In this document: positions 26,101 through 33,086 of the stretch, in pieces
Numbering within the stretch: the stretch's first letter is position 1
Layout of the letters: each line of letters starts with the position of its first letter
Source of the DNA: Novipirellula artificiosorum
GTDB lineage: Bacteria; Planctomycetota; Planctomycetia; Pirellulales; Pirellulaceae
Length of the DNA stretch: 64,000 bases
Assembly (NCBI RefSeq): GCF_007860135.1
Contig: NZ_SJPV01000009.1
Span: 1 to 64,000 of the forward strand
Direction: 5' to 3'
The notes under the pieces: generated by a model
The model's database searches: none
What the model saw: the letters and a program-made list of their open reading frames with translations, nothing else
Told to the model about the DNA's origin: nothing
Program-made: the position numbers and the translations under genes

Positions 26101-27113
26101 CTGGCGGAGCCCGATGCGTCGCGGCTTGGACGGCGAACCAAGCCGTGTTGCCCAGCTCGCTTTCCCCACAAGAGTCGGCCGAGGCCGCACTTCAACCCGC
26201 CAACGTGATCCGCTTACCCCTTTCGCTCAGTCGTTTGTCCCAAGCGGTTGAGATCTTGGTCGAAGTGCCGACGCAAACGGCGCAGCGTGGCGATTATCTT
26301 CCCAGGCTGTTGCAGATCCCGGTATCACAACGATGGCTGTCGATTTACACGTTGTCCGAGGAACCGAATGCTCGTCACACGCAGACGCTCACGGCGACAT
26401 CCCAAGACAGCTCGCTTGCTCGCAAACTCGATCAGCGTAGCCTTCAACTTGCGAGGTCGGTGGCGGAAATGATCGACAGTTCTAGCGATATCTTGGCCGA
26501 GCGACCTACAGCGGAAGTCAGTGTGTGGCTGCGACCGATGGTGGCTCGCTTTGAAGACGTCGCGGTCGAAGCCGGGCATCGAGTGGATTGGAGCAATGTC
26601 TCCGCTTTGCAGACGGATGCGCTTGAGGACAAGGTACAAACAGAGGGAAGCACGGAGGCAGGAAGCACGGACGAGGTGTCGCAAGTCTCGCTGGCGGAAA
26701 CAGACGACGCGAGTTGGACTCGGATGGAGCAAGCGATGTTGGTTCACGTCCGCCGCTACTGTTGCGAGCAACCGAGGCCAGCTTTCATTGTCTCGAGCAC
26801 ATCGAACCTCGAAGGCTACCAGCTTGATCGAATCGAACTGGTTTCCGACACCACAAAACCTGCGGCCGTTTTGTTGGCTGACCGCAGCGAATCGAAACTT
26901 CGTTCGATGATTCTCTACTCCATCACGCTGATGGGTGCAGCGGCGGTTATGTTGATTCTTTGGCCCTTCCGCCACATTTTTGACACGATTGCGGCGCACC
27001 CCGCATTTTGGCTTGTCTTGATCTCACTCGGCGGTTTCTTTGTCGCCCCGGTCTCGGTTGCCGCCAGTCTTTTGTTGGTCGCCATCTCCTTGCCTGTTTT
27101 CCCGAGAAAATAG
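20127..27113 (+). CDS. giant envelope protein B, apparent tandem fusion of two envelope modules
   Basis: The 2328-aa product is not recognised. Residues 1-42 are a signal peptide (VCAIVLLMLTTALGG ... SAVA). A hexapeptide array (EAxATE, five copies, residues about 44-75) follows. Module 1 is a beta-rich ectodomain to about 1055 and three membrane helices at about 1058-1128 (LGSLIAIVVFAGSWWIA, LVAVLLLVVGMSVFVLLWW, IIGWLLIPAVVAGLLVS). After a short charged loop a second signal-like helix occurs at about 1155-1170 (TVLRGLLILSALYGG) followed by VAIAQENA, then a second beta-rich ectodomain and terminal membrane helices at about 2255-2325. Each half therefore repeats the topology of protein A, and the break is almost exactly at mid-length. 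LREATTT...WSIRSI in module 1 (about 509-556) matches LRVATEA...WRLRSI in protein A (about 465-506) at similar spacing. No catalytic motif was seen. Confidence 0.82.
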   Translation: MSRRDRTVRIAVNPIGRRVCAIVLLMLTTALGGLPNRSAVAATQEATATEEAAATEEAAATEQAAATEQASATEEAELALPTRLPDGRRFRPLALYHSQLVELVPRTFQPISITRLRAALEIAGSLIPDENATRVRSSLYVVQLVDDTLISERSRLEIESDVEGPARVNLGPVNMAIRSAVGAVRPTLSESIPRLQSDDGNLVAVVDGDTQIPFAWSLKSQTQGLSKQFDLRIPVSPQTRFVLQVPGAVYVESLHGVLRRSPGPPPEIENPSRSSDLVYYVLDAGGLDHVTLRTRRQDDTDRPLPTLVRSSSTRYDLYTTHLAWTYQVSLQLRSFESLPTMLIGGSTVTSIKVNSEETAFSSVPISDGVERIEVDAERDVSLSDLALTTMTISGQSVWQAENGWCNLPKPQLLIDSIVSTEVTSSVQLTCITPLRVLQWQLPEGWAVQSEYATSEQSRTLSATGPPMLSVVDRPSPPFEESPLTGQPRTGDEMRLPVWSRVRVAEESPLREATTTLRMTLNDAVVSATADLRVRLDPQRIEPVRLQMQEGWSIRSITLPVSGRTIETPSIDPASGQFLVWPEASDVSDSELWIRASGQRRTRPRLGQNDADVTIPAAWFLRYVDVEADFFASFVPPSDLDWSSQVSLLPQRIRRQDIPQRYLEFFDSPDDKTLYLRSETGQTPALTLQPPSVAFDVALTLSMRIEGSEVDEQLVIETSSTNQSPPRILVQTGPALGRPALHWSLHPIDGDVAISVPRSDVRLENPTQEGVYDLDLSDTNLRGYRLIGRRHFDSVDELPIRLPFVSNATSQSAEAFIGEGLTVKRCDPSVLRVPADPSFRFDDRSVPTPIPMAPAESFRPPSSVEIDSMEATVVRRDDLVDPVMKTLTRLRYDAVDQPSVVIAEAAANPNVNLVWRQWVSLVASNHGIDRIETLLDVSTEEPILVRAEPDMRLASVERNGVRIETASPFPGPLSVAPSGRGTVDRIRIIWTRQDIHDRWWRHCTIPRVDVNAVVMRSDYRVSASSDSFLPLTLWPDLSATDGTVPIVPGDQVWLVRRNNALALGSLIAIVVFAGSWWIARYSLVAVLLLVVGMSVFVLLWWSWNSVIIGWLLIPAVVAGLLVSSLDWKRVLRRRWQEPSDNADSLSLANEDSMSYGGSTVLRGLLILSALYGGRFATGNRVAIAQENAATMAPRSVTGLETPNQRNGGAATDLNESDRLIDLLLPVDSDGNRVGDKVYIPGDLKTRLLASESTTEPADARFESAQYQLQINANDDTSRPYTPLIEAEYVVYTDRETDRVRLPIAPQAIRRIEWVQDDQDRIAQHVAESLTHVVVNTPTARRFRFRITMIPVFTIVDNKMRFSMAVPPIASSRLTVEGSGSIDQVRVLQCAGQLVGQRQLQIWSADLGPITQLSVEVETHHADTAVNARPLRRRYWIHAGTQATTVECQVEPTDSVAMGDTVSVTIRDSGMPTVVSPSWQIEQTLLLSPTRREVTVAALVDKPGPIQLIWTLASRLSDPDLVEDAVAMVIPDVVESNTTEIEPAWIAIDHDSSIRVSPVTREPLEALTDDQFLAAWTGFRGQKPNRTFVAIGQLPSLQLVRIPIRAATIRQAHQVHVGAELMEIRYQADITQPAPSSERWILSLPQGVSLRTLRIDDQMVQPRPIQSGDVTEVLLSDLSDLNVTRIEAIAVAKLQSQGSFGLPRLRLTPNAATFDRYDLTRDQGVDVTMIAELPETINEIATDESLDHLARGWVPVMACEFNSELTDAGNQVPVVAFQVAERPIRFAADQLIALSWSDGRWSMKTAVRFGPGKLPDYVDLQVPTRWCEQLEVSPAVRWSRQPASDLSMQLVRISCDEHVRQNRMISLRGTLLASDKTRVSVPPVTVLGDGRRTIHVSVPSRLTTDPIRWRSNSVRATKLPQAWRSQIETANPRVSFSVAQPGWSIDLAPLQQQNVVAKALAADTRVFPNREQVLVMTRWDLIPGTLDSVNIALPGGARCVAAWTANQAVLPSSLSPQESAEAALQPANVIRLPLSLSRLSQAVEILVEVPTQTAQRGDYLPRLLQIPVSQRWLSIYTLSEEPNARHTQTLTATSQDSSLARKLDQRSLQLARSVAEMIDSSSDILAERPTAEVSVWLRPMVARFEDVAVEAGHRVDWSNVSALQTDALEDKVQTEGSTEAGSTDEVSQVSLAETDDASWTRMEQAMLVHVRRYCCEQPRPAFIVSSTSNLEGYQLDRIELVSDTTKPAAVLLADRSESKLRSMILYSITLMGAAAVMLILWPFRHIFDTIAAHPAFWLVLISLGGFFVAPVSVAASLLLVAISLPVFPRK
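20252..20352 (+). repeat. 18-bp coding tandem repeat in giant protein B
   Basis: About five copies of an 18-bp unit resembling GCCGCTGCGACTGAAGAG run in frame and encode EAxATE hexapeptides (variants EEA, EQA, QAS). The array lies directly after the predicted signal peptide. Such arrays change copy number by slippage without breaking the frame, so the spacer length between signal peptide and ectodomain probably varies between strains. Confidence 0.8.
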
Positions 27114-27171
27114 GTCGATTAGCTGAACAGCGCCTTTCGGAAACGGACGCTCGGCGTGCTACAATCGGAGC

Positions 27172-28632
27172 ATGTCAAAAGTCGGATCCCCCATCGATAA
27201 GCTGAAGACGCTTTCAAAACTGATTCCGAGTGACCGCTATGCGAGTAGCGTTGCCTTTCAAGCGGCGTTTGAGTCGGATGGATTGACCGCGTTCTCGCAG
27301 CGTCCCTTGGCGGTCGTGATACCTGAAACGATCGAAGAAGTGGTTGCGATCGTGCGTTGGTGCCGCGATCACGAGGTCCCGTTTGTCGCACGCGGTAGCG
27401 GCACGAGTTTGTCAGGTGGATCCCTGCCAATTGCTGATGGAATCGTGATCGCTCTGAACCGGATCAACCACATCCTCTCGCTTGATCCACAGCAACGTAC
27501 GGCGGTGGTGGAGCCGGGGGTCATCAACATCAAGGTCAGCCAACGGTCCAGCCCGCACGGCCTGACTTTTGCCCCCGATCCATCGAGCCAAACGGTTTGT
27601 ACGATCGGCGGGAATTTGGCTTTCAACGCTGGCGGTGCCCATTGTCTAAAATACGGTATGACCTCGAACCACGTCCTCGGTTTGAAGGCGGTGCTCGGCA
27701 ATGGGGAAACGGTCGAATTTGGGTCGCAGAGTTGCGAATCGATTGAACCCGATTACAGCGGGCTGTTCTGTGGCAGCGAGGGAGTGTTTGGCATCGCCAC
27801 GGAGATCACCCTGCGGTTGCAAGCCAAGCCCGAGTGCTTTCATACCGTGTTGGTCGGTTACCAGTCCTTGTCGGTGGCTGGGGATGCCGTTTCGGCTGTG
27901 ATCGAATCGGGGCTGCTCCCCGGTGCGATGGAAATCATGGACGCTTTGTCGATCGAGGCAGTTGAGGCCGCGGTCGGTTGCGGATATCCCAAAGGCTGCG
28001 AAGCCGTCCTGATCGTCGAATTGGAGGGGCCGCGCGAACGCGTCGAATTTGAAAAGCATCAATTGGACGCCGTGCTGCGCAAAACGCAATCCTTCTCGAT
28101 TCATGTCGCCGAGACCGAAGCAGAGCGGCTCCGGATTTGGAAAGGGCGAAAGGCGGCCTTTTCGGCGGCCGGCCGGATCAGTCCCGATTTTTTGGTCCAA
28201 GATGGGGTCGTTCCGCGCAAACGGCTCGGGGAAGCCTTGACTCGCATCCAACAGATTTCTCGTGAAAGTGGCATTCGGGTTGCAAATGTCTTTCATGCTG
28301 GCGATGGCAATCTGCATCCCATGATTCTGTATGACGGAAACCGTGAAGGCGAGCTGCATCGAGCCGAACAGGTTTGCAGCCGGATCATTCGTGTTTGCAT
28401 CGAAATGGGCGGATCGGTGACGGGGGAACACGGAATTGGGATGGAGAAACGCGAGTACCTTCCTGAAATGTTTGATCCGCCGACGATGGCCTTGTTCCAT
28501 CGCATCCGAGAGGCGTTTGATCCGCAACAGATTGCCAATCGAGGTAAAATGTTCCCCGATGCCGAGGCGCCGTCCTTGTCGATGCGCGGTTTGCATCCGC
28601 TTGAGAAACAAGGATTGATCTCACGTGAATGA
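27172..28632 (+). CDS. glcD: glycolate oxidase subunit GlcD (FAD-linked)
   Basis: The 486-aa product is the FAD-binding, catalytic subunit of glycolate oxidase, oxidising glycolate to glyoxylate at the inner face of the membrane. The PCMH-type FAD domain is at about 35-215 (PFVARGSGTSLSGGSLP, then TIGGNLAFNAGG), and the C-terminal VAO/GlcD domain has NVFHAGDGNLHP and the closing GSVTGEHGIGMEKR (about 415-450). Length equals E. coli GlcD (about 499). The ATG at 27172 follows CGGAG closely. It lies 58 bp after the giant envelope gene and overlaps glcE, so glcDEF is an operon and may read through from upstream. A D-lactate dehydrogenase is the main alternative, but the glcE and glcF partners favour glycolate. 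Confidence 0.92.
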   Translation: MSKVGSPIDKLKTLSKLIPSDRYASSVAFQAAFESDGLTAFSQRPLAVVIPETIEEVVAIVRWCRDHEVPFVARGSGTSLSGGSLPIADGIVIALNRINHILSLDPQQRTAVVEPGVINIKVSQRSSPHGLTFAPDPSSQTVCTIGGNLAFNAGGAHCLKYGMTSNHVLGLKAVLGNGETVEFGSQSCESIEPDYSGLFCGSEGVFGIATEITLRLQAKPECFHTVLVGYQSLSVAGDAVSAVIESGLLPGAMEIMDALSIEAVEAAVGCGYPKGCEAVLIVELEGPRERVEFEKHQLDAVLRKTQSFSIHVAETEAERLRIWKGRKAAFSAAGRISPDFLVQDGVVPRKRLGEALTRIQQISRESGIRVANVFHAGDGNLHPMILYDGNREGELHRAEQVCSRIIRVCIEMGGSVTGEHGIGMEKREYLPEMFDPPTMALFHRIREAFDPQQIANRGKMFPDAEAPSLSMRGLHPLEKQGLISRE

Positions 28633-29746
28633 CTCTAACCTTGTCTATCCAAAATCGCTTGATGAATCTGTCGCGGCATTGCGAGAGTCCCCGAACGCTC
28701 GCGTGGTTGGCAATCAAACAAAACCACCTCTTTGCGGAAATCGGTACGCCGGCGCTGGCGGACCGAAAATCTCGTTATCCAAATTGACTGGGGTGACGCA
28801 GTACGAACCGTCGGAGTACACCTTTACGGCGTTGGCAGGGACAACGCTCGCAGAATTGGTGGACGTTCTCGGCGAGCAGCGACAGTATCTGCCCTTTGAC
28901 CCTATGCTGGTTTCCGCCGGTGCGACCATCGGGGGAACGATTGCAGCGGGGATGGCCGGACCCGGCCGGTTTCGCTACGGAGGAATTCGTGACTTTCTGT
29001 TGGGCGTGACACTCATCCTCGGCAACGGGGACGTCGTCAAAGTGGGTGGCAAGGTCGTGAAAAATGCTGCCGGTTTTGACGTTCCAAAGTTTCTGATCAA
29101 TAGTCTGGGACGCTTTGGAGCGATGGTTGACGTGACGTTCAAGGTCTTCCCGAAGCCCCTCTCGCTGCACACGTATGCGATCGAGTGCCAATCGAGTGCC
29201 GATGCATCGAACAAGATCGCCGTCGCGGCATCAAGTCGATGGGAATTGGATGCGATTGATTATCGTGCGGACGACAAACGTTTGTACCTGCGGCAGCAAG
29301 GTCCCGATGAGGTGAACGAAGCGATTGCGATTGACATGCAATCAAAACTCGGCAGCATGAGCCGTTTGGGTGCGGAACAAGCAACGGCATTCTGGTCGGG
29401 AATCACCGAGTTGAGTTGGCAATCGGTGGATTCGATCGTCGCGAAAGTACCGACGACGCCAAGGCAGCTTGAATGCTTGTGCGAAACGCTTCGACGGATC
29501 GATGGCGTGAGTGTCCATCTGAGTGTCGCGGGTTCGGTCGCTTGGGTTGCGGCGCAGGACGTATCCTTGCTCATGGCGATTCAATCGTCGCTGATCGCAA
29601 CCGATCATTCCGGTTTGCTGGTCCGCGGAAACATCGAAGGCATGACGGCGGAACGATGCTACATGAATCGAAAACCGCAAGGGTCGATCGAGCAATCGTT
29701 GTTGGCGGCGTTTGGCATGTTGAAAGTAGGAAACGATGCAACATAG
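28625..29746 (+). CDS. glcE: glycolate oxidase subunit GlcE (FAD-binding)
   Basis: The 373-aa product is the second FAD-domain subunit of glycolate oxidase. The FAD-binding region is short (FTALAGTTLAELVDVLGEQ, PFDP, SAGATIGGTIAAGMAGPGR, then VVKNAAGFDVPKFLINSLG), as in GlcE of E. coli (350 aa). The C-terminal half is divergent, which is normal for this subunit. The GTG start at 28625 lies within the last codons of glcD (8-bp overlap), and the stop overlaps glcF by 11 bp. The nearby ATG at 28629 is out of frame. Partner and location are inferred from the gene order D-E-F. Confidence 0.9.
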   Translation: MNDSNLVYPKSLDESVAALRESPNARVVGNQTKPPLCGNRYAGAGGPKISLSKLTGVTQYEPSEYTFTALAGTTLAELVDVLGEQRQYLPFDPMLVSAGATIGGTIAAGMAGPGRFRYGGIRDFLLGVTLILGNGDVVKVGGKVVKNAAGFDVPKFLINSLGRFGAMVDVTFKVFPKPLSLHTYAIECQSSADASNKIAVAASSRWELDAIDYRADDKRLYLRQQGPDEVNEAIAIDMQSKLGSMSRLGAEQATAFWSGITELSWQSVDSIVAKVPTTPRQLECLCETLRRIDGVSVHLSVAGSVAWVAAQDVSLLMAIQSSLIATDHSGLLVRGNIEGMTAERCYMNRKPQGSIEQSLLAAFGMLKVGNDAT

Positions 29747-31013
29747 GATCCCCGCTGGAAAGCATGGCCCGATCAGCGACGAGATGACGGCAGCGGTCAG
29801 CACGTGTGTGCACTGCGGTTTTTGTCTGGCGGCTTGTCCGACGTACGAGCAATTGGGCCAAGAACCCGATTCGCCTCGTGGACGGATCGTTTTGATGAAA
29901 GAGGTGCTCGAAGGGGAGTTGTCGATTGCGGATGCTTCGGACCATCTTGATCGATGTCTCGGTTGTTTGGCTTGTGAACCAGCGTGTCCATCGGGAGTCC
30001 TGTACCGCAATTTGATCAGCCCCTTTCGTTCCTGTGTCGAGCCCGAGCGAAAGCGAACGTGGATCGAGCGATTGTCGCGTGCGATGACTCAAGCGACCTT
30101 GCCCTATCCGACGCGATTCCGAATCGCGGCCAACCTTGGGCGTCTTGCCCGGCCGCTGGCGCCCATGATGCCAACATCCATTGCGTCGATGTTGCGGCTG
30201 CTGCCCAAACGATTGCCGAAGCGACAGTCCTGGGCCGCCGTCACACCAGCGTTGGGGAAACGGACGGCTCGCGTTGCCTTGTTGACCGGTTGTGCGCAAT
30301 CGGTCTTAGATCCCGACATCAACACGGCCACGATCGACGTGTTGACGCGTTCGGGGATCGAGGTGTGTATCCCGCACGGTCAAGGATGTTGTGGGGCGCT
30401 AAGTTGGCACGTCGGAAACGGCCCTCAGGCTCAAAGGTTTGCGAGGGTCAACCTGGAAGCGTTTCCTGAAGGAGTGGATGCGATCGTGACGAATGCAGCC
30501 GGTTGCGGTTCAGGAATGAAAGAGTATCCCTTAATCTTGAAGGGGACGCAGTACGAGGAACTTGCGCGCTCGTTTTCCGCCAAGGTGATGGACGTTTCGG
30601 TGGCGCTTACCAAACTCGGCCGGGTGCCGCCATTTCCGCAACAACGGTTGCCGGTTCGGATTGCGTACCACGACGCCTGCCACTTGTCCAATGCGCAGGG
30701 GGTGGTTGAAGAACCTCGCGAACTGCTGCGGAGGATTCCGGGCGTTGAAGTGTTGGAAATTCCCGAGGGACATTCTTGTTGTGGGTCGGCTGGAACGTAC
30801 AATGTCGATCAGCCTGAAATCGCAGCAGCGCTGGGCGATCAAAAGGTGTCCCACGCGATGAGTGTCCATCCCGATTTGATTGCAACTGGCAACATTGGCT
30901 GCTTGACCCAATTGTCGAAGCATTTGGAACAGCGGGGCGGTTCGATTCCCGTCCGGCACACCATCCAGGTGTTAAGGGATGCCTATCTTGATCGTCCGTT
31001 ACGCAGCCCTTGA
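29736..31013 (+). CDS. glcF: glycolate oxidase iron-sulfur subunit GlcF
   Basis: The 425-aa product carries electrons from the GlcD/GlcE flavins to the membrane quinone pool. Two [4Fe-4S] motifs lie near the N-terminus: CVHCGFCLAACPTYE (C24, C27, C30, C34) and CLGCLACEPACPSG (about residues 74-86). Two CCG domains follow, with GCCGALSWHVGN and SCCGSAGTYN, which bind a further cluster or cofactor in this family. Length (407 aa in E. coli) matches. The ATG overlaps the end of glcE, giving strict coupling. No glcC-type regulator or glycolate permease is found near the operon. Confidence 0.93.
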   Translation: MQHRIPAGKHGPISDEMTAAVSTCVHCGFCLAACPTYEQLGQEPDSPRGRIVLMKEVLEGELSIADASDHLDRCLGCLACEPACPSGVLYRNLISPFRSCVEPERKRTWIERLSRAMTQATLPYPTRFRIAANLGRLARPLAPMMPTSIASMLRLLPKRLPKRQSWAAVTPALGKRTARVALLTGCAQSVLDPDINTATIDVLTRSGIEVCIPHGQGCCGALSWHVGNGPQAQRFARVNLEAFPEGVDAIVTNAAGCGSGMKEYPLILKGTQYEELARSFSAKVMDVSVALTKLGRVPPFPQQRLPVRIAYHDACHLSNAQGVVEEPRELLRRIPGVEVLEIPEGHSCCGSAGTYNVDQPEIAAALGDQKVSHAMSVHPDLIATGNIGCLTQLSKHLEQRGGSIPVRHTIQVLRDAYLDRPLRSP

Positions 31014-31140
31014 TGCGGGTCCGCGTCTTTCGCATACGAAGGACACGGTTCGCGCTGCTTCGGAGGTTCTGCTATATTTTGTCGTTGTCCTCAGCCCGTT
31101 CGTTGGCACTTCATCCTTGCTGTTCCTTGGTGGAAATCTC

Positions 31141-32064
31141 ATGCGTCGACCTTTCGTTCTTTCCGCACAGCTTCTTGTCTGCTCCATCGTTGCTGGGATC
31201 ACTCCATCGGGATTCGCCCAGGATTCGGCATCGAGTGGTTTGATTGCTCCCGGCGCAACACCCGTACGGCTTGCCGATGGATTTAAGTTCACCGAGGGGC
31301 CAGCCTGTGACGCAGAGGGTAATGTCTTTTTTACCGACCAGCCCAACGACCGCATTCTGAAATGGTCGATCGATGGCGAATTGACAACGTTTATGCAGCC
31401 ATGTGGCCGATCAAACGGCTTGTGTTTTGATGGGAAAGGGAACCTGTGGGCGTGTGCGGATGCGAAGAATGAATTGTGGTGCATCGCTGCGGACCAAACC
31501 GTGGAAGTGATTGTCAAGGATTACCACGGTAAGCTGCTAAACGCCCCAAACGATCTTTGGATTCATCCCGCCGGCGGGATCTATTTTTCGGATCCGTTCT
31601 ACAAGCGTGGCTATTGGAACCGCGGTCCTAGCGAACAAGACGTCGAAGCGGTTTACTATCTGGCACCGGATCATCAGAGCTTGGTACGCGTTGCAGAGGA
31701 CCTCAAAAGGCCCAACGGGCTGATTGGGACGTCCGATGGAAAGACGTTGTATGTGGCAGACATCGGAGCGAAAAAAACGTACCGCTACACGATTGAAGAA
31801 GAAGGAACGTTAACGAACAAACAGCTGTTTTGCGAGCTTGGCTCGGATGGCATGACGATCGACAACCAAGGCAATGTTTATCTGACCGGGAAGGGAGTCA
31901 CGGTTTTTGATCCGGATGGCAAGCAGATCGAGCATATCGATATCGATGAAGGTTGGACGGCAAACGTTTGCTTTGGAGGCAAGAATAGAAAGACGCTTTT
32001 CGTTACTGCAAGTGATTCGCTCTACGGTCTCGAAATGTCGGTCCAAGGTGTCGACAGCCAATAG
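31141..32064 (+). CDS. secreted SMP-30/gluconolactonase-like protein
   Basis: The 307-aa product is a six-bladed beta-propeller of the SMP-30/gluconolactonase/LRE family, which hydrolyses sugar lactones with a bound Ca or Zn ion. The frame is open from 30979, overlapping glcF, but ATG 31141 is chosen because it starts a signal peptide (RRPFVLSAQLLVCSIVAG...GFA-QD) after GGTGGAAATCTC. The metal-site glutamate is in KFTEGPACDAEGNVFFTDQ, the Asn ligand in LLNAPNDLW, and the Asp in the ...VADIGAKKTY blade. It lies 127 bp after glcF on the same strand and 40 bp from the convergent cytochrome gene. A periplasmic lactonase would fit sugar oxidation by the dehydrogenases in this window; the substrate is not known. 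Confidence 0.88.
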   Translation: MRRPFVLSAQLLVCSIVAGITPSGFAQDSASSGLIAPGATPVRLADGFKFTEGPACDAEGNVFFTDQPNDRILKWSIDGELTTFMQPCGRSNGLCFDGKGNLWACADAKNELWCIAADQTVEVIVKDYHGKLLNAPNDLWIHPAGGIYFSDPFYKRGYWNRGPSEQDVEAVYYLAPDHQSLVRVAEDLKRPNGLIGTSDGKTLYVADIGAKKTYRYTIEEEGTLTNKQLFCELGSDGMTIDNQGNVYLTGKGVTVFDPDGKQIEHIDIDEGWTANVCFGGKNRKTLFVTASDSLYGLEMSVQGVDSQ

Positions 32065-32104
32065 CGACTTTTGGCGGTCACGACTCCGCTGGTGGACCAT
32101 GCTG

Positions 32105-33052
32105 CTAGCGGTACTGCTCGTGGCAAGCATCACAGCTTTGTGTGACGGCACCGACTTCGTTTCCAAGCTCGTAGGATCCCCGGTCGATCGCCTCCGCGAC
32201 GGCGACGGCGGCTCGAGTCATGTTGAGACTCAAGGCGGCGTAGTCGGGGTCATCGGCCTCATCGAGGCCTTCCCGTGTGAGGACTTTCCCGACCATTGCC
32301 AGTAACTGCGCGTTTCGGCGTATGTGTTCGGCGTTTTGCTCAGCCGATGCTACGTCGCGACTTGCCGATTTCAGTTTTTCGGCTAACTGTTCTGCGTACT
32401 GCATCAGCGGCGATCGATCGACGACCATGGACCAATCGGTTTCCGGATCCGAGGCTCGGCTAGCGAGACCGGAACCGGCAACAAGGTCTTGCAGGTCCGC
32501 TTTCCGCATCTTGGCCTCATTGTAGACTTGCGTCGAACCCGCTTTGCAATTGAAAGCGGTACGCGCGATCAAGTCGCGAGCCGTGGCGGCTTGATCTTTC
32601 CAGCGAACGTCACCCGAGTATTCATCAATGACGGCGAACAAAGTCGCCAGAATCGATAGATCCAATCGAGCGTCCTGGAAGCCGCCACCATTGAAGGCTC
32701 CGGGGGTCGTGACGACGGAGTCGAAGTGCAGTTTCAGCCGTTTCACTTCATCTTCAATCGATGCCGCCGAGAGGATCGTATTCCAACCGAATGCACCGTT
32801 GGGGTCATCGCTGGGTACGCTGTTGTTCGGCTGGACGGACGCTTCCGCCGCGTCCTGCGAGGATTGGCGAACACTCGACCATGTCGGCCGCTGTCCCCGC
32901 AAGGCTTCCTCCAGCGAAGGAAAGAAGACTCCCTGAGTATCGGTCGCATCAAAGGTTGGGGGTTTTGCTCGACGTTCCTGGGCACTTGTGGTTGCCATCA
33001 AAAGCAATGCCAGACAAATCGGAAGCAAACGCCATTGGTCGTCGATCCTCAT
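32105..33052 (-). CDS. exported cytochrome c'-like monoheme protein
   Basis: The 315-aa precursor has a signal peptide (LLPICLALLLMATTSA-QE), an Ala/Pro-poor linker, and a mostly helical body (about 95-300). A single heme c site, CDACH (C307, C310, H311), stands seven residues from the C-terminus in QSCDACHEQYR, exactly as in cytochromes c' and c-556, whose four-helix bundle carries the heme at the end. The N-terminal extension of about 90 residues makes it longer than the usual 130-150 aa. The frame is open up to 33262 inside the neighbouring gene, but ATG 33052 starts the signal peptide. It is the last gene of a four-gene set (34 bp after the FG-GAP/DUF1080 gene), so it could serve as periplasmic electron acceptor for that set. 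Confidence 0.8.
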   Translation of the reverse strand: MRIDDQWRLLPICLALLLMATTSAQERRAKPPTFDATDTQGVFFPSLEEALRGQRPTWSSVRQSSQDAAEASVQPNNSVPSDDPNGAFGWNTILSAASIEDEVKRLKLHFDSVVTTPGAFNGGGFQDARLDLSILATLFAVIDEYSGDVRWKDQAATARDLIARTAFNCKAGSTQVYNEAKMRKADLQDLVAGSGLASRASDPETDWSMVVDRSPLMQYAEQLAEKLKSASRDVASAEQNAEHIRRNAQLLAMVGKVLTREGLDEADDPDYAALSLNMTRAAVAVAEAIDRGSYELGNEVGAVTQSCDACHEQYR

Positions 33053-33086
33053 GTGCAACCCGAATTCGCTCTGCCGTTGAGATAAC

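Noticed and set aside
30979..31140. The upstream extension of the lactonase gene overlapping glcF
   Set aside because: The internal ATG at 31141 starts a clear signal peptide; the extension would bury it.
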